Below the pieces are notes generated by a model. The model searched no databases. It was given only the letters and a program-made list of their open reading frames with translations, and was not told where the DNA came from. Shown here piece after piece: positions 45,579 to 54,145 of a stretch of DNA of 64,000 nucleotides. The position numbers and the translations under genes are program-made. Source of the stretch: an uncultured Lachnospiraceae bacterium (GTDB taxonomy: Bacteria; Bacillota; Clostridia; Lachnospirales; Lachnospiraceae); the NCBI GenBank assembly GCA_947626775.1, contig CANQTL010000003.1, positions 1 through 64,000 on the forward strand. The letters are read 5' to 3'. The first letter of the stretch is position 1. Each line of letters begins with the position of its first letter.

Positions 45579-45710
45579 AAATTTCCTCATTTTTTTGTCA
45601 TCATAGCCATATAATTCGCCCATGTTTTTGCTATTATAGCATGATAATTCGCTCATGTTTTTGTAATATACTCTGTGTAATTCCCTCATTTTTTTGTAAA
45701 ACCATTGTAT
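45579..45710 (+). repeat. Four tandem 33-bp direct repeats upstream of ATPase gene
   Basis: Units start at 45579, 45612, 45645 and 45678 with an exact 33-bp period. Shared core: TAATTCsCTCATkTTTTTG, then a more variable AT-rich half (often ATnATA). There are no unique spacers, so it is not CRISPR. The fourth unit ends where the -35 box of the downstream promoter begins, so the array sits like a set of protein-binding sites in phase with three DNA turns. On the minus strand the units form an open frame of 11-residue repeats, but that frame has no ribosome binding site and runs into the ammonium gene terminator. Confidence 0.85.
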
Positions 45711-45733
45711 TTCTGCGGGAAATTGCATATACT
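45705..45733 (+). promoter_or_regulatory. Sigma-A promoter of the DUF4143 ATPase gene
   Basis: -35 TTGTAT (45705-45710), 17-bp spacer, -10 TATACT (45728-45733). The -35 coincides with the end of the repeat array. Confidence 0.65.
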
Positions 45734-45761
45734 AATGGAAAGAACGGAAAGGAGCGACGGG

Positions 45762-47114
45762 ATGTATCTGTCAAGAAAGATTGACCATGCACTGGAAGAG
45801 TGGAAAAAAGATGCGCAGAGAAAGCCGATGATCGTCAAAGGGCCGCGTCAGGTAGGTAAGACGGAGTCTGTCAGGCGGTTTGCAAAGCAAAATTATGAGA
45901 ACGTCGTAGAGATCAATTTCGTGGAAGAGCCGAAGTACAGGATGATCACGGCGGACGGATATAAGGCGGAGGAGATTGTCAAGAATATCTCTCTGCTCGA
46001 TCCCTCGAAGAAGTTCACAGCGGGTAAAACGTTACTCTTCTTCGATGAACTGCAGGCGTTTCCGGAGATTGCCACCGCGCTCAAGTTTTTTCAGATCGAC
46101 GGACGGTTTGACGTGATCTGCAGCGGCTCTCTGCTCGGGATACAGTATCGGCGGATCGAGAGCAACAGTGTCGGTTATAAAGCCGACTATGAGATGTACT
46201 CTTTGGATTTTGAAGAATTTTTGTGGGCCAAAGGATACGACAGCGCGTTTACGGAAGAACTGCTTACACATATGCTGGAGCAAAAACCGCTCGGTGATGT
46301 CACGATGTCTGTGTGCGGGAGTCTTTTTCTGGATTACTGTATTTTGGGCGGTATGCCGGCTGTTGTTCGGGAATATATCGAGAAGGGGACGTTTGAAGGC
46401 TCGCTGGAGATACAGAGACAACTATTGGCCGATTATAAAGAGGATATCCGAAAGTACGCCGAGGGTCTGGATCAGACGAGGATATTGAATGTCTTTAATC
46501 AGATCCCCGTGCAGCTGGCGAAAGACAATAAGAAGTTCCAGATCTCCAAGGTGGCGTCCGGCGCAAGATTCAAGGATTATCGGGGCTGTATTGAGTGGCT
46601 CGCCGACGCGGGCATGATCAATCTGTGCTACTGTCTGAAAAGCCCGGAGCTGCCGCTCAAAGGGAATTATGAGGAAAATAAATACAAGATCTATTTTGCC
46701 GACAGCGGCCTTCTGGTGGCGATGCTGGACGACGAGGCGCAGGACGATCTGCGCGCCAACAGGAATCTGGGCGTCTATAAGGGCGCGCTGTATGAGAATA
46801 TTGTCGGGGAGGCGCTCGTAAAGAGCGGCTACGGTCTCTACTATTATAAAAAGGAAAACTCCACGCTGGAGGAAGATTTTTTCGTGCGGACGGCGTCGGA
46901 ACTGATCCCGATTGAGGTGAAGGCGACCAACGGCAGGGCGAAGTCGCTGCGCAGCCTGATCGACGGGGACAGATATGGGGATATCCGCTATGGCGTCAAG
47001 TTCGCGGCCGCCAACATCGGTTACAGCGGCGGCGTCTATACGTTTCCGTATTTTTGTGCCTTTCTTTTGCGGAAGTATCTGCGGGAAACAGACAGGAAGG
47101 CGCAAGCCGAATAA
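45762..47114 (+). CDS. AAA ATPase with C-terminal DUF4143 domain
   Basis: A 450-residue protein with an N-terminal AAA_14-type P-loop (GPRQVGKT, Walker A 27-34), Walker B LLFFDELQ, and a sensor motif CSGSLLGI. The C-terminal DUF4143 region holds a PD-(D/E)XK-like pattern, LEEDFF then IPIEVKA (E385, K387), typical of nuclease-fold domains. The family is common in gut anaerobes, often in several copies, with no settled role; links to DNA or to defence are suspected. ATG at 45762 follows AAAGGAG. Single gene, headed by the 33-bp repeat array. Confidence 0.88.
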   Translation: MYLSRKIDHALEEWKKDAQRKPMIVKGPRQVGKTESVRRFAKQNYENVVEINFVEEPKYRMITADGYKAEEIVKNISLLDPSKKFTAGKTLLFFDELQAFPEIATALKFFQIDGRFDVICSGSLLGIQYRRIESNSVGYKADYEMYSLDFEEFLWAKGYDSAFTEELLTHMLEQKPLGDVTMSVCGSLFLDYCILGGMPAVVREYIEKGTFEGSLEIQRQLLADYKEDIRKYAEGLDQTRILNVFNQIPVQLAKDNKKFQISKVASGARFKDYRGCIEWLADAGMINLCYCLKSPELPLKGNYEENKYKIYFADSGLLVAMLDDEAQDDLRANRNLGVYKGALYENIVGEALVKSGYGLYYYKKENSTLEEDFFVRTASELIPIEVKATNGRAKSLRSLIDGDRYGDIRYGVKFAAANIGYSGGVYTFPYFCAFLLRKYLRETDRKAQAE

Positions 47115-47130
47115 TTTTTTGAAAAAGCTA

Positions 47131-47159
47131 TTGACAACAGGAAAGAGTGGGCATATAAT
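47131..47159 (+). promoter_or_regulatory. Consensus sigma-A promoter of cysK
   Basis: -35 TTGACA (47131-47136), 17-bp spacer, -10 TATAAT (47154-47159): both boxes match the consensus exactly. Confidence 0.85.
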
Positions 47160-47183
47160 CAGCATTATAACAAAAACATATAA

Positions 47184-47204
47184 TTCCTATAAAGAAAGTA
47201 GGAA
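47184..47204 (+). promoter_or_regulatory. Inverted repeat before cysK, probable sulfur operator
   Basis: Arms TTCCTA (47184-47189) and TAGGAA (47199-47204) around 9 nt, about 25 bp downstream of the -10. The left arm lies in ATAATTCCTATA, identical to the site before the cystathionine gamma-synthase-like gene at 9885. Confidence 0.6.
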
Positions 47205-47235
47205 ATAAAAACGGAGAAAACGGAGGGTATGTATC

Positions 47236-48174
47236 ATGAGCAAGATCAAAGAGAGCGCACTGGAACTGATCGGCGGGACGCCGATCCTGAAACTGAACGG
47301 CTACAGCAAAAAGGCGGGCGTGGCGGACGTAACGCTCCTCGCGAAACTGGAGTACCTGAATCCGGCGGGATCCGTCAAGGACCGTATCGCGAAGGCGATG
47401 ATCGAGGACGCGGAGAAGAAAGGACTTCTGAAGGAGGGCGCTACCATTATCGAGCCCACCAGCGGCAACACGGGAATCGGCCTTGCCGCAGTCGCTGCGG
47501 CGAAGGGCTACCGGGCGATCCTGACGCTGCCCGACACGATGAGCGTGGAGAGAAGAAATCTCCTGAAAGCATACGGCGCGGAGCTGGTGCTCACCGAGGG
47601 CGCGAAGGGTATGAAGGGCGCCATCGCCAAGGCGGAGGAACTGAAAAATGAGATCGAGGGTTCTGTGATCCTGGGACAGTTCGTGAATCCGGCCAACCCC
47701 GCGGTACACAAGGCGACGACGGGTCCGGAGATCTGGGACCAGACGGACGGCAAGGTAGACATCTTCGTGGCGGGCGTCGGCACAGGCGGCACGATCACGG
47801 GCGTGGGCGAGTACCTGAAAGAGAAGAATCCGAATGTGAAGATCGTCGCGGTGGAGCCGGCGACCAGCCCCGTGCTTTCCAAAGGGACGGCGGGCGCGCA
47901 CAAGATTCAGGGTATCGGCGCGGGCTTCGTGCCGGAGGTGTTGAATACGAAGATTTATGATGAGATTATCCCGATTGAGAATGAGGATGCGTTCGCGGAA
48001 GGCAAGGCTTTCGCGGTCAGCGAGGGTATTCTTGTGGGCATCTCCTCGGGCGCTGCGCTGAAAGCGGCGACGATTCTGGCGAAGAGGCCGGAGAACAAGG
48101 GCAAGACCATCGTGGCTCTTCTGCCCGACTCCGGAGACAGATATCTGTCTACACCGCTGTTTGGAGGGAATTAG
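47236..48174 (+). CDS. cysK: Cysteine synthase (O-acetylserine sulfhydrylase)
   Basis: A 312-residue fold-type II PLP enzyme forming cysteine from O-acetylserine and sulfide. PLP lysine K48 lies in GSVKDRIAK; the substrate loop TSGNTGIG and the phosphate loop [13 protein letters not shown] are intact, as is the C-terminal GISSGAA. The length is that of CysK. The stop overlaps the convergent AEC gene by 4 bp. A putative operator is shared with the sulfur operon at 9885. Confidence 0.95.
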   Translation: MSKIKESALELIGGTPILKLNGYSKKAGVADVTLLAKLEYLNPAGSVKDRIAKAMIEDAEKKGLLKEGATIIEPTSGNTGIGLAAVAAAKGYRAILTLPDTMSVERRNLLKAYGAELVLTEGAKGMKGAIAKAEELKNEIEGSVILGQFVNPANPAVHKATTGPEIWDQTDGKVDIFVAGVGTGGTITGVGEYLKEKNPNVKIVAVEPATSPVLSKGTAGAHKIQGIGAGFVPEVLNTKIYDEIIPIENEDAFAEGKAFAVSEGILVGISSGAALKAATILAKRPENKGKTIVALLPDSGDRYLSTPLFGGN

Positions 48175-49142
48175 AGCGCCAGCGCCAGACTCACCACGGG
48201 CAGCGTGATCAGGCTGAGCAGGGTAGAAAGGATGATGCCCTGTGAGATTGTCTCGCCGTCCGCGTGGAACTGCTTGGAGAGCATCAGCGGCAGATTCCCG
48301 GCGGGAACTGCCAGCATCAGTGTCAGCGTGCCGACGAGCAGCGCATTATCGATAAAGGAACGAACCAGCAGAATGAAGCCGATGGGAATCATCACCTGGC
48401 GGAGCAGTACGAAACCGTACAGCTTCGGGTGGGAGAAGATGTCCCTCGGCTTCATCTGCGCTACGGAGATGCCGAGCACGAGCATGGACAATAACGTCGT
48501 GGACTGTCCCATATAATTCAGCGTGGACGGCACGATGGACGGCACGGGAAAATCGCCTATATAGAAGAGAATGGTCGCCGCCGCGGAGATTGTCCCGGCG
48601 TTGATCAGTTTCTTCCAGAGAGGCGTCTCTGATGGCATACCGGCGGCCTGCGCCTCTGCGCCGCCCGCTGCGGCCTGTCTCGCTGCGGCTTTGCGCAGCA
48701 GGGAGATGCCGAAAGTGTAGATCAGCACGTTGTAGATCAGGTTGTAAATGGACACGAAGATCAGAGACTCTGTGCCGAGCACCGCCGAAGCCAGCGGGAT
48801 GCCGATGAAGCCCACGTTGCCGAAGATCGTGAGAAGCTGGTAAGAGTAGTGATATTCGTTCGGCACGCGCAGGATGCGCGGAATCAGGAAAGCCGCCGCG
48901 ATTAACAGGGCGTAGATCATCAGAAAGAGGGCGAGCGCATATCCCAGTTCCCTGGGAGACATCTTCGGGCCGCCGCTGAAAGCGGAGCAGATTAACAGCG
49001 CGGGGTTCGTCACGTTGACGATCAGCCCGGACAACTGTTTGGAAGAAGTCTCATCCAGAATCCTGCTGCGAAAGAGGATCATACCGACGCCGATTAGTAT
49101 GAAGATCATAATCATCTGTTCTACCACTACCGTGATATTCAT
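48171..49142 (-). CDS. AEC family transporter
   Basis: A 323-residue membrane protein of the auxin efflux carrier/malate permease family with about ten predicted transmembrane helices in two halves, joined by a cytosolic loop rich in Ala and Gly (about 160-175). Motifs [15 protein letters not shown] and [13 protein letters not shown] match the family. These carry organic anions or amino acids; the substrate is not known. I chose the ATG at 49142, with AAAGGA 11 nt upstream; the ATG at 49154 has that ribosome binding site directly against it. Confidence 0.85.
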   Translation of the reverse strand: MNITVVVEQMIMIFILIGVGMILFRSRILDETSSKQLSGLIVNVTNPALLICSAFSGGPKMSPRELGYALALFLMIYALLIAAAFLIPRILRVPNEYHYSYQLLTIFGNVGFIGIPLASAVLGTESLIFVSIYNLIYNVLIYTFGISLLRKAAARQAAAGGAEAQAAGMPSETPLWKKLINAGTISAAATILFYIGDFPVPSIVPSTLNYMGQSTTLLSMLVLGISVAQMKPRDIFSHPKLYGFVLLRQVMIPIGFILLVRSFIDNALLVGTLTLMLAVPAGNLPLMLSKQFHADGETISQGIILSTLLSLITLPVVSLALAL

Positions 49143-49228
49143 GGCACATCCCATCCTTTATGTATCCTATTCAATACAGCCCTGCCGCCGCTTGGCCCGA
49201 AGGAATTTCTGCGGCTGCAACACGGACT

Positions 49229-49256
49229 ATTTTATCACAGTTCCCGTCAAATACAA
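49229..49256 (-). promoter_or_regulatory. Promoter of the AEC transporter gene
   Basis: Minus-strand -35 TTGTAT (49256-49251), 16-bp spacer, -10 TAAAAT (49234-49229). Confidence 0.5.
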
Positions 49257-49271
49257 ATACGTAATTTTTTC

Positions 49272-49300
49272 TTCCCATTAAAATCAGATGTTGCTATAAT
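49272..49300 (+). promoter_or_regulatory. Promoter of the aminotransferase gene
   Basis: -35 TTCCCA (49272-49277), 17-bp spacer, consensus -10 TATAAT (49295-49300). The 113-nt leader contains ATCGCG/CGCGAT and other short inverted repeats that I cannot assign to a riboswitch class. Confidence 0.55.
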
Positions 49301-49418
49301 AGGACATGGCGGAGTGTGCATCAGGGCAAATGCGCCTGAAATTGGGAACCCAAAGATCGCGAATAGTAGAGACGCGATGCGTAATATAATAAAGAAAAGA
49401 AAGGTAAGGATTCGGAAG

Positions 49419-50609
49419 ATGATCGTACAGAAGTATAAAGATATGCTGCAGGCAAAATCGGTGATCCGGCAGCTGTCGGAGTTCGCCACGGCAAGGGGAA
49501 AAGAGATCGGCTATGAGAATGTGTTTGATTACAGTCTCGGCAACCCTTCCGTGCCGGTGCCGCAGCAGTTCACCGACACGATGATTGATCTGCTGCAGCA
49601 CCGGGATCCGATGGAGCTGCACGGCTACAGCCAGAGCCTCGGCATTCCCGCCGTGCGCGATCAGATTGCGGCGTCGTTAAACAAACGCTTCGGGATGTCA
49701 TACACAGGGAACCATATTTTTATGGCGACCGGAGCGGCGGGGGCGATCGCCCATGCGGTGCGCTGCGTCAGCGAGCCGGGGGATGAGATCCTGACGTTCG
49801 CGCCCTATTTTCCGGAGTACGGGCCGTACATTAATTTGACGGGCGCTGTGCTCAGGGTGGTGCCCGCCGACACAGGCAGTTTTCAGATTAACTTCGAGGC
49901 GTTCGAGGAGATGCTGACAAAGAAGGTGGCCGCGGTGCTGATCAATACGCCGAACAATCCGTCCGGCGTCGTCTACTCCACAGAGACGATCCGCACACTG
50001 GCAGAGATCATGTCGAGGAAACAGGAAGAGTATGGACACGATATTTTCCTGATCTCCGACGAGCCCTACAGGGAGATCGTGTTCGCGGGCGTGGATTCCC
50101 CTTATCCGTCGAAGTTTTACGACAATACGCTCTCCTGCTATTCCTTCTCGAAATCCCTGTCCCTGCCGGGAGAGCGCATCGGTTATGTGGCGGTGAACCC
50201 GAAATGCACGGACGCGGAGCTGATCAGTACGATGTGCAGCCAGATCTCCAGAGGCACCGGGCACAACTGTCCGCCGTCGATCATACAGCTGGCCGTGGCC
50301 CAGGTGCTCGACCTCACGGCTGATCTGTCCGTCTACGAGACAAACATGAATATTTTGTATCAAGAACTTACGGACCTTGGGTTCGAGTGCGTGAAGCCGG
50401 GCGGTACATTTTATATTTTCCCGAAGGCACTGGAGGAGGACGCCGTCGCGTTCAGCGAGAAGGCGAAGAAATACGATCTGATCCTCGTGCCCAGCGATAC
50501 GTTCGGCGTCACGGGCTATGTCCGTCTCGCCTACTGTATCGATACGGAGAAGGTGGAGCGGTCGCTTGACGCGCTGAGAAAATTTGTGAAGAGTGAATAT
50601 CCGCGATGA
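49419..50609 (+). CDS. PLP-dependent class I/II aminotransferase
   Basis: A 396-residue fold-type I aminotransferase. PLP lysine K245 lies in SFSKSLSLPGER; INTPNNPSGVVYS and ISDEPYREIVF carry the cofactor Asn and Asp/Tyr; the C-terminal Arg lies near GYVRLAYC. It resembles aspartate/tyrosine-type transaminases common in Clostridia, but the amino acid substrate is not clear. The ATG at 49419 has AAGGA upstream; the frame is open 105 bp further into the leader. Confidence 0.87.
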   Translation: MIVQKYKDMLQAKSVIRQLSEFATARGKEIGYENVFDYSLGNPSVPVPQQFTDTMIDLLQHRDPMELHGYSQSLGIPAVRDQIAASLNKRFGMSYTGNHIFMATGAAGAIAHAVRCVSEPGDEILTFAPYFPEYGPYINLTGAVLRVVPADTGSFQINFEAFEEMLTKKVAAVLINTPNNPSGVVYSTETIRTLAEIMSRKQEEYGHDIFLISDEPYREIVFAGVDSPYPSKFYDNTLSCYSFSKSLSLPGERIGYVAVNPKCTDAELISTMCSQISRGTGHNCPPSIIQLAVAQVLDLTADLSVYETNMNILYQELTDLGFECVKPGGTFYIFPKALEEDAVAFSEKAKKYDLILVPSDTFGVTGYVRLAYCIDTEKVERSLDALRKFVKSEYPR

Positions 50610-50680
50610 AATGCGAAGCATTTTCGAGGAGCCGCGGTTTAAGCTGAATCAAGATTATCTAAAGTATAAAGGGAAATGAG

Positions 50681-51508
50681 ATGAATATGATAGAGATTCT
50701 TAAGGCAATTTTATTTGGCGTCGTCGAGGGCGTCACCGAGTGGCTCCCGATCAGCAGTACGGGTCACATGATCCTGTTAAACGAGTTCGTAACGCTGGAC
50801 GTTTCGCCGGAGTTCTGGGAGATGTTTCTCGTGGTGATCCAGCTGGGCGCGATCCTGGCGGTGGTGCTGCTCTTCTGGAATAAGATATTTCCCTTTCAGT
50901 TCCGGGAAAAACCCGTGATCCGCAGGGAGATTTTCAGCCTTTGGTTCAGGATTCTGGCGGCGTGCGTCCCGGCGGCGGTGATCGGCCTTGCGTTCGACGA
51001 TGTGCTGGACGCGCTGTTTTATAATCCGTGGTGCGTCGCCGTCGCGCTGATTGTCTTTGGCATCGCTTTTATCGTGATTGAGAACAGGAATAAAAATACT
51101 TCGCCTAAGATCACGCAGCTGAGTGATATCACTTATCAGACGGCGTTTATGATCGGCGTTTTTCAGCTGATCGCGGCGGTATTCCCCGGCACGTCCCGCT
51201 CGGGCGCGACCATTGTGGGTGCGCTGATGATCGGCGTTTCCCGGACCGTTGCGGCGGAGTTTACCTTTTTCCTGGCGATTCCCGTGATGCTGGGCGCAAG
51301 CCTGTTAAAGCTCGTGAAGTTTGGTTTTTCTTTTACGGGGGAAGAGGCGGTGATTCTGCTGACAGGAATGGCGTCGGCGTTTTTGGTGTCGATGCTTGTG
51401 ATCCGTTTTCTGATGGGTTATATCAGGAAACATGACTTCAAGGTTTTCGGCTGGTATCGGATCGTGCTCGGCGCGCTGGTGCTGTTGTATTTTGCGGCGG
51501 CCGCATGA
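50681..51508 (+). CDS. uppP: Undecaprenyl-diphosphatase
   Basis: A 275-residue BacA/UppP membrane phosphatase recycling undecaprenyl pyrophosphate, the lipid carrier for peptidoglycan, and giving bacitracin tolerance. The active-site motifs EGVTEWLPISSTGHM (N-terminal) and FPGTSRSGATI are intact, within about eight transmembrane helices. It follows the aminotransferase by 71 bp on the same strand, with AAAGGGAAATGAG before the ATG; I see no separate promoter. Confidence 0.95.
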   Translation: MNMIEILKAILFGVVEGVTEWLPISSTGHMILLNEFVTLDVSPEFWEMFLVVIQLGAILAVVLLFWNKIFPFQFREKPVIRREIFSLWFRILAACVPAAVIGLAFDDVLDALFYNPWCVAVALIVFGIAFIVIENRNKNTSPKITQLSDITYQTAFMIGVFQLIAAVFPGTSRSGATIVGALMIGVSRTVAAEFTFFLAIPVMLGASLLKLVKFGFSFTGEEAVILLTGMASAFLVSMLVIRFLMGYIRKHDFKVFGWYRIVLGALVLLYFAAAA

Positions 51509-51530
51509 GCGCGGACGGCTCCTGCGAAAG

Positions 51531-51557
51531 GATCGCAAAGGGCGATTTTTTGTGTAA
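51531..51557 (+). terminator. Weak terminator after uppP
   Basis: Short stem ATCGC/GCGAT followed by a T6 run; small but well placed, 25-50 nt past the stop. Confidence 0.45.
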
Positions 51558-51607
51558 TTTCGCATAGAATCCGAAAAAGAAAGACAACGATTTGTTACAG
51601 ATGTTGG

Positions 51608-51636
51608 TTGACAGTGCATTGATATTGCGATAGAAT
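51608..51636 (+). promoter_or_regulatory. Sigma-A promoter of the DUF6465 gene
   Basis: -35 TTGACA (51608-51613), 17-bp spacer, -10 TAGAAT (51631-51636). The leader includes a possible 7-codon frame starting ATG at 51672, without clear function. Confidence 0.8.
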
Positions 51637-51735
51637 CTTCATAAAGTCCGAGAGTGTAGGGACTGGGGATTATGAAAAAGGAAACGATAACGTAAGAGAA
51701 CCGGGCAGATCCCGGAGTGTGAAAGGAGAAGCGTT

Positions 51736-52215
51736 ATGGCAGAGACAAAGAACCATCAGGTAAGTGTAACGCCGGCTGCGAAAGCGGTAGCGGCGGCTAA
51801 GACGGCAGATACAAAGACAGAAGAAGTGAAGGCAGCATCTGTTGCAGCTCCCAAGGAGGAGACAAAGAAGGAAGAGCCGAAGAAGACCCCCGGCAGAAAG
51901 CCTGGCGTAAAGAAGACAGCGGCGGCTAAGAAGACGGCGGCAGCGAAGAAGACTACGGCCAAGACGACGGAGAAGGCGGCTAAGACGGCGAAGACTCCCG
52001 GCAGGAAAGCGGCGGTAAAAGAGACGCTGACGCTGCAGTTCGCAGGCAAGGAGTACACGACGGAGGCTCTGGTCAAGATTGCGAAGGACGTATGGAAATA
52101 CGATCTGAAGCAGAAGGTCGGCGATTTCAAAACCGTTGAGCTGTATGTAAAGCCCGAGGAGAACAGAGTATACTTCAAGATCAACGGTGAGGTAACGGGC
52201 GATTTCGGCATCTAA
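51736..52215 (+). CDS. DUF6465 protein with histone-H1-like Lys/Ala tail
   Basis: A 159-residue protein in two parts. Residues about 1-95 are low-complexity, rich in Lys, Ala, Thr and Pro, with repeated KKTAAAKKT units and two TPGRK blocks like histone H1 or bacterial HU-type tails. Residues about 97-159 are a compact domain (LTLQFAGKEYTTEALVKIAKDVW, ending VYFKINGEVTGDFGI) recognised as DUF6465, found in Lachnospiraceae. The tail suggests nucleic-acid binding. Strong ribosome binding site AAAGGAGAAG, own promoter and terminator. Confidence 0.82.
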   Translation: MAETKNHQVSVTPAAKAVAAAKTADTKTEEVKAASVAAPKEETKKEEPKKTPGRKPGVKKTAAAKKTAAAKKTTAKTTEKAAKTAKTPGRKAAVKETLTLQFAGKEYTTEALVKIAKDVWKYDLKQKVGDFKTVELYVKPEENRVYFKINGEVTGDFGI

Positions 52216-52260
52216 ATTTTGCAGAGACGCTACATAGCACATTTGACTTGACGCTGAACG

Positions 52261-52307
52261 GACAGCCGGTTTGAGTGAGAATCTCGAATCGGCTGTCTTT
52301 TTCTGTC
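52261..52307 (+). terminator. Rho-independent terminator of the DUF6465 gene
   Basis: Stem GACAGCCG/CGGCTGTC (52261-52268, 52290-52297) with further inner pairing, followed by TTTTTCTG. Confidence 0.85.
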
Positions 52308-52353
52308 CATAATAATCTTAATATTTTTTTTATAAATTTTTTGCAGGGAAATG

Positions 52354-52382
52354 TTGACAAGGAAAATCTGAAGTGATAACTT
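52354..52382 (+). promoter_or_regulatory. Sigma-A promoter of the hrcA-grpE-dnaK operon
   Basis: -35 TTGACA (52354-52359), 17-bp spacer, -10 TAACTT (52377-52382). Confidence 0.75.
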
Positions 52383-52396
52383 ACTACTAGAAGATG

Positions 52397-52423
52397 TTAG
52401 CACTCTAATTGGTCGAGTGCTAA
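52397..52423 (+). promoter_or_regulatory. CIRCE operator (HrcA binding site)
   Basis: A perfect TTAGCACTC-N9-GAGTGCTAA inverted repeat, located just after the transcription start. HrcA binds it and represses the heat-shock genes. Confidence 0.97.
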
Positions 52424-52439
52424 CAACGGGAGAAATGGT

Positions 52440-53465
52440 ATGCAGTTAGATGAAAGAAAATATACCATATTGCAGGCCATCATTCGTAACTATCTGGAGA
52501 CCGGGGAGCCGGTGGGCAGCAGGACGATCTCGAAATATACGGATCTGAATCTGAGTTCGGCTACCATCCGCAACGAGATGGCGGATCTGGAGGAGCTGGG
52601 TTATATCCTGCAGCCGCACACCTCCGCGGGGCGCATTCCCTCCGACAAGGGCTATCGGCTGTATGTAGATAAGCTGATGGAGGAGAAGGAACGCGAGGTG
52701 GAGGAGCTGAAGGAGACGCTTCTCGAGAAGGAAAGCAAGATGGACCATCTCCTGCAGAAGGCGGCCAAAATGCTCGCGAACAGCACTGAGTATGCCGCTG
52801 TGGTATCCGCCCCGCAGTATCATCGCAACAAACTGAAATTTATCCAGCTCTCCCGTGTGGATGTCAATCAAATTCTGGCGGTCATCGTAGTGGAGGGCAA
52901 TGTGATCAAGAACTCCATGCTCGCGGTGGACGAGGCGCTGAACGACGAGGCGCTCCTGAAACTGAATATCTTGTTAAACACTCATTTGAACGGGCTGTCG
53001 ATAGATGAGATCAATCTGGGAATGATTTCGGCCATGAAGCAGCAGGCGGGCATCCACAGCGACATCATCGCGAATGTGATCGACGCGGTCGCCGAGGCGA
53101 TACGGGCGGACGAGGATCTGGAGATCTACACCAGCGGGACGAAGAACTTCTTTAAATATCCGGAGCTGGCGGGCAACGAGCGGGCGAGCGAACTGATCAC
53201 CACATTCGAGGAGAAACAGGTTCTGAGCGAACTGGTACAGGATAATCTGGCCGATGAGAACAATACCGGCATACAGGTTTACATCGGGGACGAGACGCCT
53301 GTGCAGGGCATGAAGGACTGCAGCATTGTGACGGCAACCTACGAGCTGGACGAGGGAATGAAAGGGACGATCGGTATTATCGGTCCCAAGAGGATGGATT
53401 ACGAGAAAGTGGTTCGGAATCTGAAACTGCTCAAGAGACAGCTCGACGATTTATATAGGAAGTAA
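52440..53465 (+). CDS. hrcA: Heat-inducible transcription repressor HrcA
   Basis: A 341-residue HrcA. The N-terminal winged helix (about 1-85) includes SRTISKYTDLNLSSATIRNEMADLEELGY and the conserved PHTSAGRIPSDKGYR; a GAF-like dimerisation core follows. It represses its own operon through CIRCE and depends on chaperones for activity. It heads hrcA-grpE-dnaK-dnaJ. The ribosome binding site is GGGAGAA. Confidence 0.97.
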   Translation: MQLDERKYTILQAIIRNYLETGEPVGSRTISKYTDLNLSSATIRNEMADLEELGYILQPHTSAGRIPSDKGYRLYVDKLMEEKEREVEELKETLLEKESKMDHLLQKAAKMLANSTEYAAVVSAPQYHRNKLKFIQLSRVDVNQILAVIVVEGNVIKNSMLAVDEALNDEALLKLNILLNTHLNGLSIDEINLGMISAMKQQAGIHSDIIANVIDAVAEAIRADEDLEIYTSGTKNFFKYPELAGNERASELITTFEEKQVLSELVQDNLADENNTGIQVYIGDETPVQGMKDCSIVTATYELDEGMKGTIGIIGPKRMDYEKVVRNLKLLKRQLDDLYRK

Positions 53466-53486
53466 TGGCGGAAAGGGATGAGAGGC

Positions 53487-54104
53487 GTGGCAGAGGAAAA
53501 GGATAAGGTGCAGGAAGAAGAGCTGGCGAAGGAAGAAATTCCGGAGACGGCAGAGAGCGGGGAGAAAACAGATACCGCGGAGCAGGCCAGACCCGGGGAG
53601 AAGGCGCCGAAAGAGGGATCCGGAGAGGACAGGAAGGAAAAGAAGAAAAAGTCGGATAAGAAGCAGGATGCCCTCAAAGAAAAGATCGCGGAGCTTGAAG
53701 ATCGGGTCAAACGTCAGATGGCGGAGTTCGAGAACTTTCGCAAGCGCACCGAGAAAGAGAAGACGATGATGTTTGAGACGGGCGCCAGGAGCGTGATCGA
53801 GAAGATCCTTCCGGTGGTGGATAACTTCGAGAGAGGGCTGGCAACGGTACCCGAGGAAGAGAAAGGCGGCGCTTTCGCCCAGGGGATGGAGATGATCTAC
53901 AAGCAGCTCTTGACGGAGCTTGAAAACATGGAGGTCAAACCGATCCCGACGGTCGGAGAAGAGTTCGATCCCAATCTTCACAACGCGGTGATGCAGGTGG
54001 AGAGCGAGGAGTATGAATCCGGCGTGATCGCACAGGAACTGCAAAAAGGTTACACCTACCGCGGCAGTGTCGTGAGACACAGCATGGTTGCGGTGGTTAG
54101 TTAA
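53487..54104 (+). CDS. grpE: Nucleotide exchange factor GrpE
   Basis: A 205-residue GrpE, the nucleotide exchange factor of DnaK. A long, highly charged Glu/Lys-rich N-terminus (about 1-70) leads into the coiled coil (LKEKIAELEDRVKRQMAEFENFRKRTEKEK) and the C-terminal beta domain (PNLHNAVMQVE ... GYTYRGSVVRHSMVAV). I prefer the GTG at 53487, with AAAGGG 9 nt upstream; an ATG at 53478 adds three residues but touches that ribosome binding site. It lies between hrcA and dnaK. Confidence 0.94.
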   Translation: MAEEKDKVQEEELAKEEIPETAESGEKTDTAEQARPGEKAPKEGSGEDRKEKKKKSDKKQDALKEKIAELEDRVKRQMAEFENFRKRTEKEKTMMFETGARSVIEKILPVVDNFERGLATVPEEEKGGAFAQGMEMIYKQLLTELENMEVKPIPTVGEEFDPNLHNAVMQVESEEYESGVIAQELQKGYTYRGSVVRHSMVAVVS

Positions 54105-54145
54105 TAGAACAAATAAAATGAATGATATGGCAGGAGGAAACAGAA

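Noticed and set aside
45579..45710. Possible CRISPR array
   Set aside because: Repeats follow each other with an exact 33-bp period and no unique spacers, units diverge, and no cas gene is near.
51672..51695. Seven-codon leader peptide before the DUF6465 gene
   Set aside because: Start and stop exist with a GGGG nearby, but there is no run of one amino acid codon and no alternative hairpin pair; likely chance.
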